Assembly: GCA_029204225.1 (NCBI GenBank)
Contig: CM055093.1
Coordinates: 46,990,854 to 47,054,853 of the forward strand
Direction of reading: 5' to 3'
Length of the DNA stretch: 64,000 nucleotides
Source: Diphasiastrum complanatum
Taxonomy: Eukaryota; Streptophyta; Lycopodiopsida; Lycopodiales; Lycopodiaceae
Shown here: positions 37,446 to 49,800 of the stretch, piece by piece
Layout of the letters: each line of letters starts with the position of its first letter
How positions within the stretch are numbered: the first letter of the stretch is position 1
The notes under the pieces: model-generated
What the model was told of the DNA's origin: nothing
Database searches by the model: none
Seen by the model: only the letters and a program-made list of their open reading frames with translations
Made by a program: the position numbers and the translations under genes

Positions 37446-38286
37446 GTATTTATCAAAAAAGAGTTCTATTGATCCTAACCCTAAAAAGAACATGAGCTAT
37501 TGTAATATGGATTGTTGATAACCGAGTCTGTGCAAAGAGTTCGACAAAGAGTTCCTAAAATATGGTGTAGCCTCTATTTATGTATGTATATATGCATTTG
37601 TAGTTGTAAGCCTTTTATGTGTTTAACATCAGGCATCAGTCTTTAGATAGATTTTCTGATGATATTTTATAGTATGTGGTGTGTTAAATCACTTAATCGT
37701 ACAATTAGTGACTTTCATTCTAATAAGCTTGTTCAATCTTATGGGGCTTCTAGCCCTAACTTGTGGACTGTTGGTGGGATGGTTGAGATCACCCAAGGGC
37801 ATATTCGAGTAGATTACTAGTACTTTAGAGCATATTGTCTCTGTATTAACGAGCTACTACTTTTAATGGAGGGTTGAGTGAGTTTAATCTAAATTTTGGA
37901 GTTCTATCAAACCTGTTGTCTTCAAGTTCACGCGTAGAGCGCAGACAATCATAGACTAAATACAAGAATCTAAAATCAGTTGTTCAGTAATGAGGCCTTG
38001 AAAAAAATGCCACATAAATAGCATAGAGTCTTGTTGCTGAAAGATTTATTCGCCTTGTACATTGAGAGTCCATATCAAAAAATTTAGTCTAGGGACCCTC
38101 GAATATAGTAGTTGCTAATGTAGTGGTGCCCACTATTGTCACCCAAAGTATCTTGTGCTCCAAAAAAATTGTAGTGGTAGAACGCTGCCTTGTTTTTAGA
38201 TATTCGAAGAGCCCTGGCCTGCATTCCCACTGCATTTGATGGTGGAGTGGCTCCATATCTATATTAATTAAAATCTTAGTGTGAGC

Positions 38287-38328
38287 GGGCAGCTCACGCT
38301 GCCTGCTAACGGGCAGCGTGAGCTCCCC
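38287..38328. repeat. GC-rich inverted repeat (hairpin)
   Basis: Perfect 13-bp arms AGCTCACGCTGCC (38291-38303) and GGCAGCGTGAGCT (38312-38324), with an 8-nt loop. Beyond one C-C mismatch, GGG can pair with CCC and lengthen the stem to 17 positions. It is strikingly GC-rich in an AT-rich region. It could be a transposon end hairpin or a MITE core, but I did not identify an element around it. Confidence 0.9.
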
Positions 38329-39920
38329 GACGAAACTCATGCAATGAAGAGAAGTTAGTTGAATGACAGAGATCCCTGTTGGTGGCAACATATGCCCAAT
38401 TTTGAAGGTGTTCAAATGACTGAAAAGTATTTCACCAAAAACCTAGTTTAACTTGACTAGATGCAATGTGTTATGGTCGTATTCAGCTAAGGACATGGAA
38501 TAATGTGCATTGTACTTCTAGTTTGCTCTTAGATGCAAACAATCTGAATGTGTGATTCACTGAAATAAAAATTCAACCATACATAAGTATCATGGTCAAG
38601 TTACAGTTCTCATCAAATATTTTCTCGATGTTTGTTACAACATCCTAACCTAGATTGACAAGTAGTCCAGTATTTTTTCATATTCAAGCTGGCTAGAATC
38701 GTGAAACTTTATTCATAGCGACTGCCATCAGTGTTTTTAGTCCTTAGAATCTGTTTTGATGTCCTTGAACAAACTTAACAGTACATGTGTCTCGATTAGC
38801 AGCTCTAATTGAATAATCCCCAAGCATTAAAAGATGAAGCAGCTGAATGAGGATGCAATCTACCTGCAAATGAATCTTGACATGGGCCAGAGTGAGATCT
38901 TCGACGTTCATCAACTGTTAAATGGATTTAGGTGTTGCCCTGACATTACAAAGACATACGCATTTTATAAGTACTACCCAACATTGTTTTCCAGAATAAT
39001 CGCAGATTCTCCTATTCTATCTACCCAAGTACATTAACTTGAATACAAAATACTACTTTGCAAGACTAAAGCCATTGATCCATCAGAAAACAATATGGGA
39101 CTTCAACTCATGATTCGAGTTACAATCCAAGCTATGATTAAGGTAGAAATTTCAATGCTATGCATTAGAAGGAATGCAGAAATTGAAGAAACAAAAATAA
39201 CAACCTGAATATAAACGAGTTTTTTCACTTTTTGAGCAATAGTAGCTAGAAGATATACAGACTGAATTACTATCTTTTAGTGTTGGTTGGTATTATAGAG
39301 TGAGAGTTCAATTAAGTTTCTGTCACTGATTTGCAGAACCACCTGAGCACAAGCGGAAAAAGCTCTATCGGATATTGGATTGCTAAAAGCTTTTGTGCAG
39401 AGTAACAAATTTCTGCCTTTCTGTGTACAAGAGTAACAAATACAGCCGGCCAACGTAAATGTCTTAGCATCTGTGTAGCAAAATACAAATAGCTTATCTT
39501 GCATACTGAAAACGGAAGCACCTACCAGTTACATCAATCGAGACACTATATGGGGCAATTAATGGCAAGGCGGAGAAGATTAGAGTGATGACACAGGAGT
39601 TTTATGGATTTGTCAATGAAACTGCCATCAGGTATCAGTCTAAAAAGAATGGCTATCAGAACTCAGAATAGAATGTGCATTCAATCAACATAATGGTAGC
39701 GTGAATAGGTGCAGTGATGGGCAAGTGGTGCTTGATTTACTTCCTTAACAGCTGGGCGCAGCGACGGTCAAGGTAGAATCAAGTGCTCAAAATTGAAGTA
39801 CAATTGATTCCATGCTCACATATCGGAAGCCTCTGCAAAGAATAATGGCACAAGTGCGTCAATGCTTCCAGAAGTCAGCCCGCTTGGCAGCTATGTCTCA
39901 ATCCTGACAAAAATTTGAGG

Positions 39921-39975
39921 ACGCGATGGTAGAGCACGCGATGGTATAGCAAAGACCAGCATGCACGCGATGGTA
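39921..39975. repeat. Three copies of an 11-bp motif
   Basis: ACGCGATGGTA occurs at about 39921, 39936 and 39965, the first two 15 bp apart. 'gcgatgg' recurs inside the palindromes of the 40.7-41.2 kb array. Confidence 0.8.
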
Positions 39976-40159
39976 CGAGCCATAGTGCTCCATCCAGAGG
40001 TAATACTAAAGTTGCCAAGCAACTTCCTCCTCTTCCTTTTGGCTTATCTTGCATAGAAAAAGGGAATTTGTTAGAAAGCAGCTTTGTTTGATGGTCTACA
40101 CACCTAGAGGGAGTTAAATTCATTGGCAACACCGTTGGAAAAATACCCCACTAAAGAAC

Positions 40160-40162
<3 letters not shown>

Positions 40163-40200
<38 letters not shown>
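40163..40200. repeat. (TC)n microsatellite
   Basis: About 19 perfect TC units followed by an imperfect 'attctctcat' remnant. Confidence 0.97.
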
Positions 40201-40203
<3 letters not shown>

Positions 40204-40697
40204 CTCTCATGGATGCTTCTTCGTTTATATTCACCCTGCTTTGCTACCAAACGAGTGGACAACAACAAACGTACCACCTCCTCAAAAACACAAGGTTTTA
40301 ATTCAAGTAACCCTCTATACTTGCGTAAAAGGTTTTTTTCTTCACTAAAGATATTTCCCACTTCCAATTTAAAAAGACTCTACAAAACTTTAAAATTTAA
40401 AATCCTATCTCGAGGGAAACTAATTTTCCCACCCTCACTCATGATCTTCCGAGAAACCACATTGCATGACACTATATAAGCATGCAGTTTCAACGATTGT
40501 TCCTCACAACACCGTGAAGTGTTCGCTTGTCTCTCATCTACAGCAAGTGCGCCCTACCAGTTCACTATTCGACGAGATACTATCATACAGTAAGCACCTT
40601 TCAATTATATGCTTTGCTTTTGGTATTCAGTATGATACTTCCTTGATAACTCTCAGCTATGGCTAGATCTTGCTCACTACATGAAGCTTTGAATGAT

Positions 40698-41224
40698 GAC
40701 TGTCCAGATCAAGTGGTTTGTTTAAAGAAGAAAGATGTACATCCTGCCTCACTGGCAACGATGGACAGTCAACCATCAGTTACATCTCTTCAACATGATT
40801 TACAAGCTCAAGTGGCAGTGATGAACCGCTTGCTGCCTTTTCAACTATGAAATTGCTTTTACAAGCTCTGGTAGACAGCGATGGGATGGCCCTATCATAC
40901 GGTGTTGTTTGGCTTCAATAAAACACAAATAATAGCCTCTGTCCAGATGGCTCACTTTCATACTTGTAAGAAATGTATCATAAGGTTGGTAGACATTCTG
41001 TCCAAGCGATGGACAACAAGCTTATCAACCTTTTCAAACTTTGCAAATACACCTCCTACTGTCCAGCGATGGACAATACGATCATTACTCTCATATCTTT
41101 GATGCTTTATGAGATTTATAGGCTCCTTGTCCAGCAATGGACAACAAGCCAAGACTTTCATTTTTGATTGTAGCTTCTTATATATACACTTCCTACTATC
41201 CATCTTCCAAAGATGGATAGTAGG
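40698..41224. repeat. Array of interspersed short palindromes (TGTCCA...TGGACA)
   Basis: Short dyads recur about every 60-70 bp. 'GACTGTCCA' at 40698 pairs with 'TGGACAGTC' at 40762-40770. A half site 'CTGTCCAGATGG' lies at 40939. Full palindromes follow: TGTCCA-agcga-TGGACA (40999-41015), TGTCCA-gcga-TGGACA (41060-41075), TTGTCCA-gcaa-TGGACAA (41127-41144), and a perfect 15-bp-arm hairpin CCTACTATCCATCTT/AAGATGGATAGTAGG with a 3-nt loop (41192-41224). The spacers are mostly different, although 'aacaagc' and 'gatgctttatg' recur. No ORF explains the pattern. It may be a decayed tandem satellite or an array of protein-binding sites. Confidence 0.75.
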
Positions 41225-42698
41225 ATGCTTTATGGCTCACCTTTAATAATCATAAAAGTCTGTTTTATAGAAATGCTCAGAGGATCGAGCATTGACTTAA
41301 TCTCCGATATTGCAATAAAATGATACTCATGTCTCTTCAAGCTTTTCGATACTAAACTGTCATCGATACATGTGACAATGTAGCATCCTTTTGCTACTAC
41401 GGCCTTTTATCATCTATGTTTTGGTTCATACTCAAACCAAGTATCATCTAGCTCAAAAAAAAGACGTGTCACCGACTGAAACTTTATAAAGCAAGCAATT
41501 TAGCACATTCTTGTATACATTGTTTAGATGTTTTTACATAACTCCTAAATGTGGCTATGGGCTAAACAGACTATTTTCATGATCTAAGGAAAAAGAATCC
41601 TTTCATGAAAACAATGGCAGCCTCTCAAGAAGCCACGTCTACAAACATTCAGGTATGATTTCTTATTATCGATTTGTATGTGCACCCTACGTAGCATGTA
41701 TAAGCATGGGATGAGTAGTTCCTTATATCTTAATATCTATTTTACTTCAACACACTCAAAAATTGACATAAGTAAAAGAGATTGCAACTGATCTTAAAAG
41801 CAAACCGACTGAACTGTTCTTGAAGAAATCCTTGTCAAAAATCTAACAGTAAGGACTCCAAGAAAACATTCTTAGACAGTATGGATATGTGTAAGATACG
41901 TAATTTTTACGAAGCAGTTAGAATGGCACGAATTTGCCCTAATACCTTGTAAAAACATTGGAGATCTCTCGCTAATAATAAATTATGCCTATCCGAAGTA
42001 ATGTCCCTATACCATGGTTGATATGTGAGTTCTGCATAGCATGGATTTGCTCAGAAACAATCATACAATCAACCATGGCAAAACTTAACCCTACCCTAAG
42101 TATTACTTTAGACCTTTGGTGAGATACAACTAGAAAGCATGGATATGCTCAAGAGTATGGACAGTAGTGCGTGACATACCTTGCTCTGCAAGGGTCACTT
42201 GGGTTAGCATGGCATGGATTTGCCCTAATATTAGGACACGTGTCCACACCAAGTCTTCTGGCTAAGTAAAATGTAAACAATTAAAACTATTCATACTTTT
42301 TTTTATAACTAAAAACGAACTGATATGGACCAATTGCTTGTAACTAATCAGTATGGCACTTGCCCTGATGCAGTAATATTAGGGCTTGGCCTATCGCTAA
42401 AACACTTCTTGTTTGGGAAGATTGGACTATGATTTGAAATGTTATTCAAAGCTGTTAAGTAGTATAACTTCTTTTGGACATGAATAACAACTGATGCTCA
42501 GCTATGACACATGTCTTCTTCACTAAACTAACTCGTGTGGTTGTGTTTGATGGTGGTAGGTATCAGCTGGACGTCTTGAAAGTGATTATGCTTTATGGTG
42601 CTTTTTCAGTACTGTATTTTACTTTTCAGCTATATTTTACCTTGTTGGATTATGAATAAAGGTTTCAGTCTTGCTTTGTCAATAGGAATTAAGTGCAG

Positions 42699-42701
<3 letters not shown>

Positions 42702-42788
<87 letters not shown>
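42702..42788. repeat. (TC)n microsatellite, ~43 units
   Basis: A perfect CT/TC run of about 87 bp. An 11-G run at about 42891-42901 lies 100 bp downstream. Confidence 0.98.
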
Positions 42789-42794
<6 letters not shown>

Positions 42795-45262
42795 CACATG
42801 AAAAGTGGAAAAAAAAAGAGTTTTTTTTTAAAACTTTGTTGAAAAAGAAAATAGAGTATACACAGGCAGATATTAAGTTAACCTTCAATTGGGGGGGGGG
42901 GCTGTACTTAGAAGCATAAAGTTGTTTTAGTATCACCATCTCTTAGATCTACTATCAGTATTAGTTTAACCTTATTATTTGTCACACCATCTATTTCAAG
43001 TTGTCTAGCAGTTCTGCTAGTTACATTACAAACTATAGTATCACTCCTTCACTAGTCTAGAAAATATCAAATTGCAAGCGTTTGTTTATCCAATAGCGCA
43101 TCCCTAAACCAATGTTGATGGAGACAACTTCCTTCTACATTATAAAGCTCATTAAGCACAATAGTGGGGTAAAATTGACTTCTTCTTTATTGAAAGTTTG
43201 CAAGTTATGTATCCAAGCTCTCAATGTTCCCATCTTTTGTTGTCTTTTTTTACATAAACTGGCATTCTCGTCTCTCTCTTTGTGATAGTATTTGATATTT
43301 TCCAAATCATCATCATTACCCATAATCCTTTTAGTTTTCCATGTTTCATTGATAATGTTTTTTCTTAACTTTTCCCATGTTTACTTTTCTCCATAAGCTA
43401 CACCAATGTTTGTTACCTCCAAGACATTGATTTGATATTGTGTGCAATGTCTACTCAAAAATATCGCGCTATCTTAAATTCACTATATTGATTTCATAAC
43501 TTATCAAAATCCTAAATATTTCATTCAAATGTCTTCAAACTACTTAAGAAAGAACATGTTTGCTTATTATGTAGTTATGATGGTCCTTGGTGTCATAGCA
43601 TTATACATGGTGAAAATATTCTATTCTTTTCAAATCATATCTCTTGAATAGACTATGTATTCATCGTCTTCTTGAAATTGCTCTCCTCTCTATTATTTCA
43701 AAATAATGAGCAATATCATGTCCCAGTAACCACAAGCATCAAACACTACTTGATTTGATGATGGTAATAAGATATGTTTTAGCACCAACAAACTTGTTAT
43801 ACTTTCTTTTCCTTTCGTGCATTTAAGAATACTTAGCATCATAATAATGTACATCCTTAAGTATAGGCCTAAGCCAAAAAGGAACTTGAGGCTCCAACGA
43901 TTTGACAAGTTAGCAGCCACAATGAGAGCCAACAACTTTGTCGAGGTAGTCATAAAAACTCAACCAAAGTTGCAAATAACTTCTTGCTATATTTTCAATT
44001 AATCGACTTGTAGTCCCTATTATTACCTATTTTAGCCATACACTCTTTGACCTTCACCAACGTTGGCTACGTTTGACCAACATTCAACAAATGATGTCAT
44101 GGTGCCTAAATTTGCCTCTATTTTAGAAGGACACACACGAGATTGCTCAACTTTCAAGTAGAGTTAGAGTGTCTTGACATATGGGGTCCACTCTTCATGT
44201 TATGTGTTTAGGGTCTTGTCCCATGCCTCCTCATTACTATAGGTCAGTTAGTAGAAGGAAGCACCACCCCACAAGACATAGAGTGTATGGTGGAGCCCGC
44301 CACCTTATACAAAATGGTTGATTTTCATTACTAAACGTGAATGAACCTTACGTGACCTATCATAACACTGCTAATGGACTTGACTAATATGGGTCTCGAC
44401 ATAATAAGTTAATGCATCACATGTCCAACTTCTCTCATAGTTTATGATGTCAAATTTCAATTGATGCACTCCTAAGTTTCATGAGTTATCTCTGCAAAAA
44501 AACATAAAGATTGCAAGACCATTATTTCGGATTTCTAGAAGCCAACATGATAGCGATATTGCAATATTAAAATCTAAAGTTAGATTTTAATAGGGCACGT
44601 GGCTTATTGACATAATGAGGTTGAGACATTTGTTTACCTTATGTAGTTCTAGATCATGTGTCTCTGTATCTTCTTGCACATGAATAAACAATCAAATAGA
44701 TTAGGTTAGACATGCCAAATAAGGCAAAAAAAAACAAACATAATGTGACACCACCTAACATTATACACTATTTTGTGAGCGAGATAATTAAATGCTATTT
44801 TCCTTGCCAAATTATTTATAGGAATACACACAAAAAATTTCTAAGAGAAGATACTAGCATATACTATTCATCACAAACGTATATACAATCATTCGATCTC
44901 GAGGTAACATCTCACCTATGGAGGCCAGTCCCAAATGATGAAATTACCCAACAATGGTCATGAGGCCATGAGAAACAAAATCATGGCCCATATATGTAGT
45001 CCATAGCTAGGTCGACTCCTACTATGAAGTCTGTGGCTTGCCCACATCTAAGTATCAATTCGACTAGATCAACATGCTAGCTCATTCACAAATTAGAGGC
45101 TTAGCCATGTTCTTTGCTTTGGGATTTGGAGCATCACCTATATGAGTCTTTAGGCGCATTTTAGGGACTCCTAAGCCAACTGCAAAACAACCGTGGCATG
45201 CATAATGTGGGCACCATTTTAGAGCAATGAATTGCTATTGGTGCATTAAATAATTGTTTTCT

Positions 45263-45340
45263 TCTATGGGAGTGGATTTGAACTCCAAACCTCAAGGTAA
45301 AAAAAGGCCATAGTCGGCATGCTATATCTTCCAGATGCCT
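45263..45340 (-). repeat. Possible tRNA-derived (SINE-like) segment
   Basis: On the minus strand 'GGAGTTCAAATCCACTCCC' has the look of a tRNA T-arm (box B) plus acceptor 3' side. About 50 nt earlier 'GGGAAGGCATCTGG' could be the acceptor 5' side and start of a D-arm. Four acceptor positions (GGGA/TCCC) can pair. An intact clover-leaf cannot be drawn, so this is a relic or a SINE head rather than a functional tRNA. Confidence 0.3.
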
Positions 45341-46893
45341 TCCCACATGTGGTGAGTTGGTGTATTGTGCTTGAGTTGGGCTTGCTCATCCAACTTTGAT
45401 TCTCCATGATGCCAGTGATTGATAATACCAAAAAAAGCATATCTTGGAGGACCAAAAAGAAGCATGCTTGCAAAGGATTCTATCATCATTTTTTAACTAA
45501 AAGCTAAATTCATTGCATGATGAAGAAGGCTCCCTTTGTTATAGTTGCTTGTCTATTAGCAATAAAGTTTATACATTATCTTATTGCAAGTAAACATTTT
45601 GGCCATTTAAGCATTTGATCTGGAAACTTTGTTTTGCAACACATCATACAATGGTGGGTGGGTAAGAGAGCAATATCAATCGCTCATCCTTTACATGAGG
45701 GAATGGTTTTTTTAGAAACCTTTATGACGGTTTGGGTAAAAATCTTAAGCAATATTGCACACAAATGTGCTAGCTCCAAGTGACTCTTAGGACCATGAAA
45801 GGTCACTCGAAAGACCATTCCCCCCATGAATTTTAAGTCAACCCTCATCATGGATGCATCATTGGACTACGGGGTTCAAGAACGCTACATAGTAAGTCTA
45901 TTAATGGGTGGATAACAACTTTCTTTTTCAATGAGAGGGGAAAGAAAGGATTCTTCCATGCTCTTTCCAAACAAGAATAAGAAAAACAAAGGGCCAATTA
46001 CTTAGTAAGGTGGGTGGGGTATAGAGAGGACCATGGGTCTAGGGGTGATGGCCTATAGAGGGCTAGGTCAAGAGCATCCAAAGCATTGCTTAGAAACCGT
46101 TTTTGAGTTATCCTTAAAAAAAACTTGCAATTTTTTAAATCTTCTCAATTTTGTGAGGACTATTACTCTCCAAAGGGTTGGGTTTAATCCTAAAAATTTT
46201 CACAATATGGGTTTTAAGAAATAATGCATACTCGAATTCCTATACTTTGCCAGTTTCCGAGCACTCATCCAAAGCATGAAGATGATTGATTAATTAGCAC
46301 ACAAAATAGATTATAGAGTTGTATCTAGAGTTGTAGATAAGGAGATCATGAGAACCCACTTCTCCCAAAATATCTCTTACCATATCATATCTGAGAAATT
46401 AATTCCATCAGTACTGAAGAGTACAGGGGTATGAGGTATGGAGATAGTGATGGACCATGGTGAAGATGGAGGAGGGGAAATGGTGGTGAAGATGCATGAT
46501 CTCCATTTGGGCTATTAAAACAAAAAATTTCCCTCTCTCCAGTGTTGGTGCTTGCCATTCTTTTAGCTTCACATTTGCCTGTTGCTTTTCTTTTTCTCTC
46601 TCTCATCTATTCAGCAGGCTTCATGTTTTTTTCCTTTGCTCAGTGGAGGAAGCTTTCTGTCAAGTTTTCTAAAGTTTTGCAGCTTTGCAGATACAAAAGC
46701 ACCAGATTTTCTTTCCTCTGCCCTCTCAGACTACCCTCCAGCAAGCTCCTTTCAGCTCTGAGTGAGTGTGTGCTGCTCTGAACACTTGCATTAGTTTCTG
46801 CTCTTCCTTTAAGGCTCTTTCCAGCCAGCAAGCTCTGTTGGGCTCTCTCAGGCAGCTGGTGTGCATCTCAGAGTAGCAGCTTAGGAGGCAAGT

Positions 46894-49800
46894 ATGATCA
46901 CTCTGGCATCTGTGCAGATCCTGTCCCTCCAGTCCAACCCCACGCCTTCCTTTTGGAAGCCCCTTGCCTCCTGCAAGGGGTTTCTGCCATCTAGAGTGGC
47001 CTTCCCCCTGCAATGGAACAACAGTAGCAGGAACCCACAGTGTCACATAAAAAGGCCCAAATTCGAACTCGGAAGGAGAATCAAGTTGCAGCGTGGCTTG
47101 ATGACGTTCGCAATCCAAGCTTCTGAGAGTAAAGTGAGATGGGTACTAGAGCCTGTTGGTAAGCACTTGCACTCATTTCACTGAGGAACGCATTGCACAT
47201 ACAAACTTTTCTTCCAGCCTCTTTGGCATAGATATAGATAGAGAGAGCTCAGTTGTTATAGTTGTGATCTGAACATGCAGGGGACGGTGATAGCAGTCAC
47301 CTTGATGAGGCAGTGCCACTTCCTGGAGCCGTTGAGTTGTCTTCAGTAAGCATTGTCAACCATTTCCTGAGCCCTTTTCAGTGTTCTGCTTCTGAATCTA
47401 CTCTCAGATTTTCTATTTCACCTGTTGCATAGCAGGATGCGGCTATTGTGGGGCGATTGCCAAGCAAATCCGACATTGTGATTCCTGTTGCCACAGGTGG
47501 GGCATGTCGTATGCCATTCCCCTCAAATCCTTTCGAAATGCATGTGCAGTGAAAATATTCACAGGATTTGCTCTTTCAAGTCTTTCACTAGCTCTGATCT
47601 AGTATTTTTGAATATCATGAAGTCCTTTGTGTAGAAAGTTCGAATTTTGGATCTCCATCTGTGAATTTCGAGCTTGAAAGTTTCTGCCTTTTCTGTCTAC
47701 AGTATCAGGGCTACATGCAAGGCTTGAGAAGCGGGAAGGCTCTTTGTTTGTGACCGATCTGGATAGCACTAACGGCACATTCATAGACAACAAGAAACTA
47801 AGACCTGGAGCAGTAACTCCAGTGCTCCCTGGCAGCTACATCACATTTGGTATACAATTCACTTTTTAAGTTTTTCTAGTTAGGATTATTTGCCAGCATC
47901 GATGCTACATATTTCACTTTTAGCTTGTTGATTGGGATCTTTTTACTTATAGCCATCTGAAATTGTCTTCATTCTGGTAGAATGCGCAAAGCTTAGATCT
48001 ACCCACGTCAGGTCAAGGTCTTTAGTTCTATTGAAAGTCACAAAGATAATTGCAGACACAAGAATGTTTATCTTCTCTCTTTTGTTGTTTTTGACAAATA
48101 AAAGACTACTTCATTTGATCAATTTATTCAATTTATTTTGTTTTGTATTAGTACGCGGATTATAGCTGATTAAGTACTCGTGAGACTACACAATGACTTA
48201 TTTGGATTTTTGGAAAACTGGAAACACATGTAGTCATGTAGGCCACTAGATGATGAAAATGTCTTGTAGCCCATAGGTCTATATGGTATAGAGATTCTGG
48301 GGGCGGCTCTATGATTTGCACGTTGTGCTCTTTTTTCAGTAGACATTTTCTACTTATCAATAATCACATACAGAAACTCCAGTTTTATGGAAAAATTCAG
48401 AATCTCTGGTTTGTTATTGTAATTGTACAGCCAGCTAATTTATGCTAATGCTTTCTATCTTCAGTCGTGCACTTTCCCCACCAGCGACATGCTCTAGACC
48501 AGTTTAGTTTGAGCAAGTGAAACTGATGATAGATAATGTTCCATATGTATAAAAGCTTGTTAGTGCTCAGCATATCGATTTTCATATACATGTGTAAAAA
48601 CTGTTGTGGACATATATTTATGCATGTTACATGTGCCTACCCTTGGTTGGTGATTTTCATATACATGTGCAAAAGCTGCTGTGGACGTATATTTATGCAG
48701 ATATGTCAAGTAGGAATGTAATAGCATTTTTATGCATGATAGAGTTGATGATTTTATATTTTGTGCATCTCTTGTTTGGTTATGTCAGTTACCGTGATAG
48801 GATGCTCAGTTATGTTCGGTTACCATTCTAGGATGTTCAGTTACCACTCAGCTATGTTTTTGCATGGGTCCTGGGACCTAACCTGCTCTTGGGCATTGAG
48901 AAAGTGAACAGCAATGTCGTGGTATTTGTTCCATTCTATGCAGGATAGAGTTGATGGTTTAATGTTTTGTGGGAGGATTCTTCAATTTAAAGATTGCAGG
49001 GTCTTTTTGGATTATGTTAATTTACTACTTTACGATGTTCAGTTATGTTTGTGCATGTGTCTAACATGCTATTGGGCATTGACAAAGTGAGTATGCATAT
49101 TGTACTGTGCTATGGATGGAGTTAATGGTCTAAGACTTTGTGGGTCGATTCTATAAGGTTGAAGACTGCAAGTCTCCTTTGTCATGCTGGGTAATATCCC
49201 GGACCTAACGACGATGTATTTTCAGTTACTATTTAGACCATAGTTGCCCGTTCCGGAACAGAACGTGTTCTGGAACATGCGTTCCGTTCTGGAACTTGAG
49301 CAAAATAAAAATCTAGAAAATACGTATTTTTTTGACAAAGGATTTTTGCAGTCAACGACCCAAGCACAAATACTGGTAGCAGGTCTTCTATTTCGAGGGG
49401 CGTACATAGTTTTTTTTCATTTAGTGATGGTCACGGCAAGCAAAGAACTAGTTTTCAGATGGGAAATGAGAAAGATGATGGAAAAGGGAATTCTGCGGAT
49501 GTCAAAGATACATCTGTTTTCCTTCTGGCTTCCCCTGAGCAAACCTGAAGCGTCAGTATTTGTGATTGGGTCATTTGGCTACTATGGAAATAAGGTGATT
49601 TATTTTGCCTTTGAAGGATCTTTGACATCTAGGTAAGCTCTCGAATCTTTACTTTTTGAATCTATGTCTGAAAAGCAACGGATTACACTGTTCTCGAGTA
49701 TAATTCCAGTTGCAGCCTCCCACGCTGTTTTCTTTTGGAACAACAAAAAAGCATCACTGAGCAAATAAACACTCAACTGGCTACCTTTTGCCAAAGATTT

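Larger units (their letters stand above)
37450..40160. other. No gene recognised
   Basis: AT-rich intergenic sequence. It holds the GC-rich hairpin at 38287-38328 and three 'acgcgatggta' copies at 39921-39975, both listed separately. No ORF has a recognisable domain. Confidence 0.4.
41225..46500. other. No gene recognised
   Basis: AT-rich sequence with no domain-bearing ORF. Between 41930 and 42400 a 'gcatggatttgc / ttgccctaat' phrase recurs about five times. The CT microsatellite at 42702 and a tRNA-like segment at 45263-45340 are listed separately. Confidence 0.4.

Noticed and set aside
40698-41224. CRISPR array
   Set aside because: The host is a plant nuclear genome. The repeats are short, variable palindromes, and no cas gene exists.
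49244-49636. 130-codon ORF in the FHA intron
   Set aside because: It starts in the TTCnnGAA cluster, has no domain and is crossed by no conserved motif. Treated as intronic.
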